Below the pieces are notes generated by a model. That model was not told the origin of the DNA. It saw only the letters and a program-made list of their open reading frames with translations, and did no database searches. Below, piece after piece: positions 1 to 5,439 of a stretch of DNA of 5,439 bases. Numbering within the stretch: position 1 is the stretch's first letter; every line of letters begins with the position of its first letter. Location of the stretch: contig JAOZUU010000087.1 in NCBI GenBank assembly GCA_029938515.1, forward strand, positions 1 through 5,439, written 5' to 3'. The position numbers and the translations under genes were made by a program. The stretch is from Desulfobacterales bacterium (GTDB taxonomy: Bacteria > Desulfobacterota > Desulfobacteria > Desulfobacterales > QNYZ01).

Positions 1-321
1 GCCGATGTTGACCGTAAAAGGCATCAAGGGCGCCAGGCTGGTGATCACCACCGTATTTGTGTTGCATCTCTCCAGGGCCCGCAGGGTTTCCGCCGGTTCA
101 AATCCTACCAAAACATCGGCTTCGCCATCCGCGATGATGGGGCTTTTGGCACCGCCAAAGACAAGGGAGGATTCCACCACACCTCCACGTTGGGCCATGC
201 CGTGAATCTCGCTCATATTCAACGGGATTTCTGAAAGGAGGGCGGCTTCACCCAACACGCTGGATGCCAAAAGGTTTCCCTGTCCACCAACTGCCACGAT
301 AATCAATCGGGTTGTGTTCAT
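1..321 (-). CDS. iorB: Indolepyruvate ferredoxin oxidoreductase, beta subunit (5' part; runs off the window)
   Basis: This is the first 107 codons of the small subunit of indolepyruvate:ferredoxin oxidoreductase, a cytoplasmic enzyme that works with IorA. The family is the gamma-type domain of the 2-oxoacid:acceptor oxidoreductases. Visible signatures are the glycine-rich loop VGGQGNLLAS (about residues 11-20), the conserved block EIHGMAQRGGVVESS (about 43-57), then SPIIADGEADVLVGFEPAETLRAL, all typical of IorB. The frame is open to base 1, so the C-terminal part (the family is usually near 190-200 residues) lies outside. I chose the ATG at 321 because AAGGGA lies about 9 nt upstream and the hydrophobic first strand (RLIIVAVGG) follows within a few residues, as in homologues. 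An in-frame ATG at 369, overlapping the iorA stop as ATGA, would add 16 residues (MIPTNPLFYQKKGQIN) and cannot be fully excluded. The gene follows iorA by 44 bp and is almost certainly co-transcribed with it. Confidence 0.93.
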   Translation of the reverse strand, partial: MNTTRLIIVAVGGQGNLLASSVLGEAALLSEIPLNMSEIHGMAQRGGVVESSLVFGGAKSPIIADGEADVLVGFEPAETLRALERCNTNTVVITSLAPLMPFTVNIG

Positions 322-365
322 GTTTATTTGTCCCTTTTTTTGGTAAAATAATGGGTTCGTTGGGA

Positions 366-2234
366 TCATTTAACCGATGCCTGCTCTTTTTTAACGGGTA
401 AAATCGCGTTTTCAGGGCAAACCTGCGCACACACGGCACATCCGGTACACAGAGCTTCATCGATCTTCACCCGGTTATTCCAAATGTAAAAGGCCGGACA
501 GGCCAGTTCCATCAAACAATTCTTGTGGTCCTTGCATTTATCGGTGACATGAAAGGGTCGGCGCTGTTTTTCCTTTATCGCCTTGGCGTAGAGGGCACAA
601 ATTTCCTCGGAGATGACCACCGACACGCCATCATACAAAATGGCTTCCTTAATGGCATCGATGCTTTTTTTCACCTTGTAGGGCTTGATGGTGGTTATAT
701 GGGATACACCCAGGGCCCGAACCACTGGCTCGATGGCAATGCGGCCGTAACCATCCAGGTTCAGCTTGGTCATATCCACGCCCGGGTGGGGTTGATGGCC
801 GGTCATGGCCGTGGTGCCGTTGTCTAAAATCACGAGGGTGTAGTTATGATTGTTGAAAACCGCGTTGACCAGACCGGGTATGCCGGAGTGAAAAAATGTG
901 GAATCCCCGATAAACGCGATCACCTTTTTATCCGTTACCTTTGAAAAGCCACAGGCGGTCCCCACTGATGAACCCATGCAGATTAAAAAATCAGCCGTTG
1001 AAAGGGGGGGAAGCAATCCCAGGGTATAACACCCGATATCCGATGGATAGATGGTCTCCATCCCCTCGGCGGCCTTCTTGACGGCATAAAAAGTGGCCCG
1101 ATGGGAACATCCGGCGCAGAGGGTCGGGGGACGCTGGGGAATTTCCGGAAGATCGGACACATCGGTCGCTTCAACCATGGTATGGGGCAGGCCGAAATAT
1201 TTGGCAATACATTGCATCACCAGAGCCGGGTTATATTCGTAGAGACGTGAAAAGAGATCATCCGCCTTACCGTTTATGGGAAGCGACAGACCGGCTTCAT
1301 AGGCAAAGGCCTTGACAGCCTCTTCCATATAAGGCTCACCTTCCTCCACCACCAGGATTTTTTCGCATTTTTTGAGAAGATCCTTGATGAGGATTTCCGG
1401 CAGGGGGTAGGAAAATCCGATACGTAAAATCGTTGTTTTGTCTTCGATGCCGAGTTCTTTAACCGCATCGTCCACATAGTTATAACTGACGCCGTTACAG
1501 ATAATTCCCCAGGGGCCATTGCCGGACGTGAAGTTGTACTCTGATTTTTCCGATATCGTCCGGGCGGTTTCGATGTTGTCTAACAGTTTGACATGCAGTT
1601 TCCGCGCTACGACGGGAACGGGCACCAAGTTCAAGGGGTCCTTGGTAAAGTCTCCTTTGGTGACGGGCGGGGTGATGGGGCCCAGTTCCACGATGCCGGA
1701 AGAGTGGTTAATCCGGGTGGTTGTTCGAAATATCACCGGTTCATTAAGTTTTTCGGAAATATCAAAAGCATATCCGATCAAATCCTTGGCTTCCTGGGTC
1801 GAAGACGGCTCAAACAGGGGGAGGCCCGAAAGCTTGGCATAATAGCGATTATCCTGTTCGTTCTGGCTGGAGAACATAAATGGGTCGTCGGCCGTCAGAA
1901 CAATCATGCCAGCCTTTACCCCCACATAAGCCAGGGTGATCAACGGATCGGCGGCGACATTCAAGCCGACATGTTTCATCATGCACATGCTGCGGACGCC
2001 CGAGTTGGCTGCTGCTGCTGCTACTTCAAAGGCGACTTTTTCATTGGTGCTGTATTCAAAATATAGATCGCTCTGCTGGGAAACATGAAAAAAATTTGTT
2101 GATATCTCCGAAGATGGCGTGCCGGGATAGGTGCTGGCAAATGCTACGCCGGCTTCGATTGCACCCCGGGCGATGGCTTCGTTCCCTAGCAACAGCATCT
2201 TTTCCCCTGGATTATCCGTCAGTAATTTGTGCAT
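366..2234 (-). CDS. iorA: Indolepyruvate ferredoxin oxidoreductase, alpha subunit
   Basis: This thiamine-diphosphate enzyme subunit decarboxylates indolepyruvate and other aryl-pyruvates with CoA to aryl-acetyl-CoA and CO2, passing electrons to ferredoxin. Length is 622 residues, complete. In order: a pyrimidine-type ThDP domain (about 12-195) with YPGTPSSEI (36-44) and a likely catalytic Glu in NEK (E65); a transketolase-C-like middle domain (about 240-345); the pyrophosphate ThDP domain (about 365-545) with CAGCSHRA (373-380), GDS (443-445) and DNGTTAMTG (471-479), which bind Mg-ThDP; and a C-terminal ferredoxin-like segment. The second Fe-S motif is canonical (C596, C599, C602, C606-P). 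The first reads C567, H570, C573, C579-P, with His where a second Cys would be expected. The ATG at 2234 has GAAGGGGA just upstream. An internal ATG (residue 13) also follows AGGGG, but the upstream start keeps a MHKLL-type leader that I recall from homologues. It lies upstream of iorB and probably has its own promoter in the 270-bp gap before it. Confidence 0.96.
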   Translation of the reverse strand: MHKLLTDNPGEKMLLLGNEAIARGAIEAGVAFASTYPGTPSSEISTNFFHVSQQSDLYFEYSTNEKVAFEVAAAAANSGVRSMCMMKHVGLNVAADPLITLAYVGVKAGMIVLTADDPFMFSSQNEQDNRYYAKLSGLPLFEPSSTQEAKDLIGYAFDISEKLNEPVIFRTTTRINHSSGIVELGPITPPVTKGDFTKDPLNLVPVPVVARKLHVKLLDNIETARTISEKSEYNFTSGNGPWGIICNGVSYNYVDDAVKELGIEDKTTILRIGFSYPLPEILIKDLLKKCEKILVVEEGEPYMEEAVKAFAYEAGLSLPINGKADDLFSRLYEYNPALVMQCIAKYFGLPHTMVEATDVSDLPEIPQRPPTLCAGCSHRATFYAVKKAAEGMETIYPSDIGCYTLGLLPPLSTADFLICMGSSVGTACGFSKVTDKKVIAFIGDSTFFHSGIPGLVNAVFNNHNYTLVILDNGTTAMTGHQPHPGVDMTKLNLDGYGRIAIEPVVRALGVSHITTIKPYKVKKSIDAIKEAILYDGVSVVISEEICALYAKAIKEKQRRPFHVTDKCKDHKNCLMELACPAFYIWNNRVKIDEALCTGCAVCAQVCPENAILPVKKEQASVK

Positions 2235-2323
2235 GGTTTTTCCCCTTCAATTTATTTTTTCCAAGTGCCTAAGACTTTTTCGTTCTTCAAACCCGGAAGC
2301 TATAGGTATCCTTTATTTAGCCT

Positions 2324-2339
2324 TAATGCAGCTACATTA
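2324..2339. promoter_or_regulatory. Candidate operator: 16-bp imperfect palindrome over the iorA -10 region
   Basis: The bases TAATGCAGCTACATTA form a dyad with 14 of 16 positions symmetric, centred on AGCT. It overlaps the proposed -10 hexamer of the iorA promoter and reaches toward the expected transcription start. The site also falls in an 11-bp spaced direct repeat: CAGCTA occurs at 2329-2334 and again at 2340-2345, one helical turn apart. A repressor bound here would block RNA polymerase. No regulator gene is in the window, and short AT-rich palindromes arise by chance, so this is only a candidate. Confidence 0.35.
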
Positions 2340-2362
2340 CAGCTATATTTATGGTCAGTCAA
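2334..2362 (-). promoter_or_regulatory. Putative sigma70-type promoter of iorAB
   Basis: On the minus strand, TTGACT (2362-2357, five of six matches to the -35 consensus) is followed after 17 bp by TAATGT (2339-2334, three of six). An alternative -10, TGTAAT (2341-2336), matches five of six but with a 15-bp spacer. The rest of the 270-bp gap (2235-2504) is AT-rich and non-coding, with no convincing terminator for the hydrolase gene upstream. Transcription would start near 2327 and leave a leader of roughly 90 nt before iorA. The gap size and this match support a separate iorAB unit, but the start is unproven. Confidence 0.4.
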
Positions 2363-2495
2363 GTGAAAAAATCAGCAATAGAGTCTTTTAGATAAAGTTT
2401 TTGACTGCGTTAAGGGTTCCCTTCCCATTTGATAAAATATGCCTTATTCAGGTGCTTTCTCTATCCTGCCAAGAACCATATTTAATGTCCATATC

Positions 2496-2513
2496 TCAAG
2501 TCGGTTAAGTCGG
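2496..2513. repeat. 9-bp tandem duplication carrying two in-frame stop codons
   Basis: TCAAGTCGG (2496-2504) is followed directly by TTAAGTCGG (2505-2513), eight of nine bases identical. Read on the minus strand in the frame of the hydrolase gene, each copy encodes Pro-Thr-stop (TAA first, then TGA). It looks like a three-codon duplication at the gene's 3' end that leaves a back-up stop. Confidence 0.6.
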
Positions 2514-3095
2514 TAATACACCCAGATCCGTCAGCAATGTATAGGATGTCGACACTTTAAAAAGAGGATAGAGGGGGTTGCGGCGATATATCGCCAGAGT
2601 CCGCTCGTGGGTTTTTTCTGAAAAGGCCGTGGTGGCGTCTTCCACCAGAACAGCTTTGAAATCATGACAGAGGGCATCCATGACCGTGGTGATGACACAA
2701 AAATGCGTGGCAATGCCGGTGACCACACACAAAGTCACTCCCATTTTACGCAGGCGTTGATCCAGGTCGGTACCAAAAAAGGCCGAGAACCGGGGTTTGG
2801 GCAGCCACAGGTCATCTTCCCGGCGGTCGAGTTCGTCGATAATTTCAGCGCCCTTGGTGCCGGAAATGGAGTGGGGCGGCATACGTTCGGAAAAGATGAA
2901 ATCTTCCGGGTGATAATCATCGGTGGAGAAGATAACCGGCCAGCCCTGTTCGTGAAAAACCGCCGTCAGGCGGTTAATGGGTTCAATGATCCGGCGAGCT
3001 AAAGACGTGATGGGAAAGTGGTTGGCCGGGTCAAGGTTGTCCTTGACCATGTCGATGATTAGAAGTGCCGGGGTTTCACGGGTTGGTTTGGTCAT
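2505..3095 (-). CDS. Isochorismatase-family cysteine hydrolase, nicotinamidase-like
   Basis: A 196-residue soluble hydrolase of the isochorismatase/nicotinamidase superfamily. Numbered from the ATG at 3095, the catalytic triad is D15 (in ALLIIDMVKDNL), K100 (in LPKPRFSAFFGT) and C133 (in TGIATHFCVITTVMDA); the I-A pair before the Cys is the usual cis-peptide site. It also has D60-Y-H62-P and PPH75 followed by GTKGAEI, matching the D-x-H and PPHC..GT.GAE pattern that binds metal in nicotinamidases such as PncA. Conversion of nicotinamide to nicotinate in NAD salvage is therefore a reasonable guess, but other amidases of this family look alike, so no symbol is given. Start choice: the frame stays open to a TTG at 3131 and has another ATG at 3119 (204 residues), but the ATG at 3095 puts the first strand where the family has it, with GGA 8 nt upstream. 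No start has a strong ribosome site. It lies between a beta-oxidation gene and iorA, with repeat-filled or AT-rich spacers on both sides. Confidence 0.88.
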   Translation of the reverse strand: MTKPTRETPALLIIDMVKDNLDPANHFPITSLARRIIEPINRLTAVFHEQGWPVIFSTDDYHPEDFIFSERMPPHSISGTKGAEIIDELDRREDDLWLPKPRFSAFFGTDLDQRLRKMGVTLCVVTGIATHFCVITTVMDALCHDFKAVLVEDATTAFSEKTHERTLAIYRRNPLYPLFKVSTSYTLLTDLGVLPT

Positions 3096-3138
3096 GGGCA
3101 GGATCCGAATTGTTGGCATAAATAGACCCAAAACCGCA

Positions 3139-3220
3139 GAATATAGAACACGGAATATCGAATGTCGAAGTGCCCCCCTCGTTATTATGCGGTTCCTTTT
3201 TCAATATTCGATATTCCGTG
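3139..3220. repeat. Intergenic inverted heptamer-repeat element A (hairpin)
   Basis: On the plus strand, five 7-bp units starting with GAA run from 3139 to 3173: GAATATA, GAACACG, GAATATC, GAATGTC and GAAGTGC. After a 22-bp gap, three units in the opposite orientation follow at 3196-3216; read on the minus strand they are GAATATC, GAATATT and GAAAAAG. The arms 3149-3169 and 3200-3220 pair at 19 of 21 positions, the outer 15 perfectly, around a 30-nt loop. There is no T-run typical of a terminator. It fills most of the space between the fusion-gene stop and the hydrolase start. In style it resembles dispersed GAATATCGAA-type repeats that I associate with deltaproteobacterial intergenic DNA, though I cannot test copy number here. 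Confidence 0.8.
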
Positions 3221-3244
3221 GTTTTCAACATCCAGAACCCAACA

Positions 3245-5281
3245 TCAACGCCCCGTAAATTCCGGGCGTTTTCGACCTGCCGATGACAATCCCTCCAGGG
3301 CATCGGCCGTGGAAAAGATTTCAGACAGACGGCCGAGTTCCACTTCCACCGCATCGGCCATGGACAGGCCGGCCTGGGCGTCGATGATCTCATTGGCCAG
3401 TTTCAAGGCCAGAGGGGCTTTGTATCCGATGATCTTGGCTGTTTTGGCGGCCAGGTCTGCGGGGGCATGTTCCGGTAACTGGCCGGACAGCAGCCGGGAT
3501 ACATTTTCAGCCCTACCCAGTTTGACCAACGCATCGAACTTTTCCGGTGTTTCCCGGCCGGCGTACTTGTCGATTGCGGTTCCTGCCAGTTCTTTCAGTG
3601 TGGATTCCACTTCAGCCGGTTTGACCAGTCGGGTGACAATGCCCAATGCCAGGGCATCCTCGGCACTGATCGGCATTCCGGTGAAGGTGTAGTACTTGGC
3701 CAGTTCCGGTCCCACCTGCCGGGTCATACGAAGCATGCCGCCCAGGCCCGGATAGATGCCGATGCTGGTTTCCGGAAATGCCATGGATCCCGCCGGCGTG
3801 GCCACAATGGCCTGGCAGGCCAGGGCAAGTTCACTGCCGCCGCCCAAAGACAGGCCGTCCAGAAGGGCGATGGTTTTTTTTCGGGAGTTTTCGATTCGAA
3901 GCAGGAGTTCATGACCTTTGCGTGTAAAGGTGACAATATCGTCGATTTTATCGGCTTTGATTTTTTTCACAAAGTAGCGGATGTCTGCGCCGGCTACAAA
4001 AGCCTTTCCGGCTCCCTGGAAAACGACGGCGTCCACATCGGGATTATCTTCCGCTTCGGTAAAACGTGCGTCGATTTGACCCACGACAGTTTCATTTAAG
4101 GCGTTCATGGCCTCGGGCCGGTTCAGGGTGATATAGGCAATGTTGTCCTTGATATCGAGGTCGACGAAATTAAAGACAAACGGTTTCCCGGCAGCCTTCT
4201 GGCTTTCCAGGATTTGCGGCATGTTAAAATCCGGGTAGCGGTCGACAATGACCGACACGACTTCGTACGTCTTGTCGATCCCCAAACGGTTCATCAACTC
4301 AAAGGGTCCCATGGCCCAGCGCAGCCCGATCTTCGCCCCGCGATCCGTATCTTCGATGGAGGCCACGCCTTCATCAACCAGGGCTGCGGCCACGCCCAGG
4401 CAAACCCCGTTAAAGCGGTCGATCACCGGTTGGAGTTTGGTTTCATCCACATCACCGGCGAGGTCCCAGTTTTCTCCGGTCTCCTTCTGATCAATGAGGG
4501 TTTGTGTCGGGGCATAAAATGGACCCAGCTCATTTCCCAGGGTCGTGGCGGCATGTACGGCGATGGGGATACCGGTCACGTTCATGAGCTGAAAGGGACC
4601 CATACCGATGCGAAATGCCCGTTTGGCAGCTTCTTCAATGGTGGGGAGGTCGGCCAGCTCTTCTTCCAGCATACGGGCGGCTTCATTTAAAAAGGGGACG
4701 AAGAAACGATTGACGGCAAAACCGGGCGCATCTTTAACTAAAATCGATGTTTTACCGTGAAGCTTGGCGGCCAGCAGCGATTTGTCGATGGTCTCGGCAC
4801 TGGTCCCTTCCCAGGGAATGACTTCCAGCAGACGGTTTTTGGCCGGGTGAAAGAAGTAGTGCAGACCGATAAAGCGATCCGGGCGGCCGGTTTTTTCGGC
4901 GAAATCTCTGACAAAAAAGGAAGAGGTATTGGTGGCCAGGATGGTTTTATCCGCGCAGATTCCATCGAGTTTCTCAAACAGGTCTGATTTTACCTGTTTA
5001 TCTTCAAAGACGGCTTCAATGACCAGGTCTGCATCGGCCACGGCATTCATGTCGCTGGTTCCTTTAATACGGGCAAGCGTTTGTTCCACCTGCTTTTCGG
5101 AAAAGATTTTGCGTTTAACGCCTTCGGCGAGTAGCCCTTTAATTGTATCCATGCCGTGCTGAACGAATTCATCCTTGATATCGACCATGACGACGTTGAT
5201 GCCTTCCTGGGCGATCTTCTGGACAATGCCACTGCCCATGTTCCCCGCGCCGATGACGCCGATTTTATTTATCTCTGACAT
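3245..5281 (-). CDS. 3-hydroxyacyl-CoA dehydrogenase / enoyl-CoA hydratase fusion protein
   Basis: A 678-residue bifunctional beta-oxidation enzyme: hydration of 2-enoyl-CoA, then NAD-dependent oxidation of (S)-3-hydroxyacyl-CoA to 3-ketoacyl-CoA. Residues 1-185 form the NAD domain, with GAGNMG (11-16), the TNTSS segment (118-121), the catalytic H141 in GLHYFFHP, E153 and N191. Two copies of the helical dehydrogenase C-domain follow, marked by IGMGPFQLMNVTGI (225-238) and WAMGPFELMNRLGI (322-335). Residues about 375-678 are a crotonase domain with oxyanion-hole segments KAFVAGADI (426-434) and LSLGGGSELAL (477-487). Both acid/base glutamates are present (E484, and E504 in FPE), and the end RPEFTGR is a usual crotonase tail, so it looks complete and active. 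The order is opposite to FadB/FadJ, where hydratase comes first, and matches archaeal-type fusions such as the Metallosphaera crotonyl-CoA hydratase/3-hydroxybutyryl-CoA dehydrogenase. The ATG at 5281 is chosen for its strong AGGAGG. The open frame extends 28 codons upstream, but only through a repeat. Confidence 0.95.
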   Translation of the reverse strand: MSEINKIGVIGAGNMGSGIVQKIAQEGINVVMVDIKDEFVQHGMDTIKGLLAEGVKRKIFSEKQVEQTLARIKGTSDMNAVADADLVIEAVFEDKQVKSDLFEKLDGICADKTILATNTSSFFVRDFAEKTGRPDRFIGLHYFFHPAKNRLLEVIPWEGTSAETIDKSLLAAKLHGKTSILVKDAPGFAVNRFFVPFLNEAARMLEEELADLPTIEEAAKRAFRIGMGPFQLMNVTGIPIAVHAATTLGNELGPFYAPTQTLIDQKETGENWDLAGDVDETKLQPVIDRFNGVCLGVAAALVDEGVASIEDTDRGAKIGLRWAMGPFELMNRLGIDKTYEVVSVIVDRYPDFNMPQILESQKAAGKPFVFNFVDLDIKDNIAYITLNRPEAMNALNETVVGQIDARFTEAEDNPDVDAVVFQGAGKAFVAGADIRYFVKKIKADKIDDIVTFTRKGHELLLRIENSRKKTIALLDGLSLGGGSELALACQAIVATPAGSMAFPETSIGIYPGLGGMLRMTRQVGPELAKYYTFTGMPISAEDALALGIVTRLVKPAEVESTLKELAGTAIDKYAGRETPEKFDALVKLGRAENVSRLLSGQLPEHAPADLAAKTAKIIGYKAPLALKLANEIIDAQAGLSMADAVEVELGRLSEIFSTADALEGLSSAGRKRPEFTGR

Positions 5282-5285
5282 GAAG

Positions 5286-5291
5286 CCTCCT
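5286..5291 (-). promoter_or_regulatory. Strong ribosome binding site fixing the fusion-gene start
   Basis: AGGAGG on the minus strand sits 4 nt before the ATG at 5281. It decides the start in favour of MSEINKIGVIGAGNMG over longer in-frame versions that read through the heptamer repeat upstream. Confidence 0.85.
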
Positions 5292-5297
5292 ATAAGC

Positions 5298-5374
5298 GGT
5301 TCAAGGTTTCCGGTTTCCGGTTGACGGTTTTTTGTATCAACGAACTGACATTTGGTAACCGTCAACTGAAAACC
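5298..5374. repeat. Intergenic inverted heptamer-repeat element B (hairpin)
   Basis: On the plus strand, five 7-bp units starting with GGTT run from 5298 to 5332: GGTTCAA, GGTTTCC, GGTTTCC, GGTTGAC and GGTTTTT. After a 21-bp gap, three units in the opposite orientation follow at 5354-5374; read on the minus strand they are GGTTTTC, AGTTGAC and GGTTACC. The arms 5312-5328 and 5358-5374 match at 15 of 17 positions (as RNA, one G-U pair and one mismatch) around a 29-nt loop. It occupies most of the 98-bp gap between the hydratase stop and the fusion-gene start, ending 5 bp from the former. No T-run follows, so a classic terminator is unlikely; an RNA-stabilising or attenuating hairpin, or a passive repeat, is possible. 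Confidence 0.8.
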
Positions 5375-5379
5375 GTCTT

Positions 5380-5439
5380 TTATCGATTTTTCCAGGCCGG
5401 TTTGCGTTTTTCGTAGAAACTGGCAATCCCTTCCAGGGT
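5380..5439 (-). CDS. Enoyl-CoA hydratase/isomerase family protein (C-terminal 19 residues only)
   Basis: The frame entering from the right edge reads TLEGIASFYEKRKPAWKNR and ends in TAA at 5382-5380. The pattern EGI-x2-F-x-EKRKP-x-W is the standard C-terminal tail of crotonase-family enzymes (enoyl-CoA hydratases and relatives), whose last helix ends in this basic segment. The catalytic part lies outside the window, so hydratase, isomerase and other crotonase activities cannot be told apart. It lies 98 bp upstream of the dehydrogenase/hydratase fusion, on the same strand, and probably belongs to the same beta-oxidation operon. Confidence 0.8.
   Translation of the reverse strand, partial: TLEGIASFYEKRKPAWKNR

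Noticed and set aside
1593..2066. Long plus-strand open frame opposite iorA
   Set aside because: It is antisense to a clearly conserved enzyme, has no recognisable domain, and its composition follows the iorA codons read backwards.
2412..2423. AAGGGTTCCCTT dyad as terminator for the hydrolase gene
   Set aside because: The loop would be only 2-4 nt, the stem is short, and no T-run follows on the minus strand.
2401..2438. Plus-strand TTGACT with a downstream TAAAAT as a promoter
   Set aside because: The spacer is 26 bp, far too long for sigma70, and there is no plus-strand gene to serve.
2448..2492. Small minus-strand frame encoding MDIKYGSWQDREST, a possible leader peptide with Tyr and Trp
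   Set aside because: It lies upstream of the proposed iorA promoter, has no strong ribosome site, and no alternative stem-loops typical of attenuation are visible.
3096..3131. TTG start at 3131 (208 residues) for the hydrolase
   Set aside because: It uses a rare start codon with no ribosome site and begins next to heptamer element A; the extra residues precede the conserved first strand of the family.
3139..3220. Heptamer repeats as a CRISPR fragment or an insertion-sequence end
   Set aside because: Units are only 7 bp with no spacers, there is no transposase, and no target-site duplication is evident.
4214..4690. 158-codon plus-strand open frame opposite the fusion gene
   Set aside because: Antisense shadow of the dehydrogenase domain; no family resemblance.

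Overview
The window suggests a mesophilic anaerobe, most likely a deltaproteobacterium / Desulfobacterota of the sulfate-reducer type. This rests on three things: a ferredoxin-linked indolepyruvate oxidoreductase, a beta-oxidation fusion enzyme in the order dehydrogenase-then-hydratase, and short heptamer-based repeats between genes. The lineage is an inference from gene content and repeat style; no marker gene is present. All five coding regions lie on the minus strand, so transcription runs from high to low coordinates.

Right part (5439 to 3245): the last 19 codons of an enoyl-CoA hydratase are followed, 98 bp later, by a complete 678-residue 3-hydroxyacyl-CoA dehydrogenase / enoyl-CoA hydratase fusion. 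Together they cover hydration and the second oxidation of beta-oxidation (enoyl-CoA to 3-hydroxyacyl-CoA to 3-ketoacyl-CoA). An inverted heptamer-repeat element sits in the gap between them.

Middle (3244 to 2505): after a second inverted heptamer-repeat element comes a cysteine hydrolase of the isochorismatase/nicotinamidase superfamily. It carries the full D-K-C triad and a nicotinamidase-like D-x-H...H metal site. Its link to the flanking acyl-CoA genes is unclear.

Left part (2504 to 1): a 270-bp AT-rich spacer holds a plausible sigma70-type promoter and an overlapping palindrome. Then come iorA (complete) and iorB (5' part only), the two subunits of indolepyruvate:ferredoxin oxidoreductase, which turns aryl-pyruvates from aromatic amino acid transamination into aryl-acetyl-CoA, CO2 and reduced ferredoxin. 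Next to acyl-CoA oxidation genes, this fits a locus for anaerobic use of amino acids and acyl-CoA compounds.

I see no RNA gene, CRISPR array, transposase or obvious new defence-type system. The most unusual non-coding signal is the pair of intergenic elements at 3139-3216 and 5298-5374. They share one layout (five heptamers, a 21-22 bp gap, three heptamers in the opposite orientation) but are built from different heptamer sequences.
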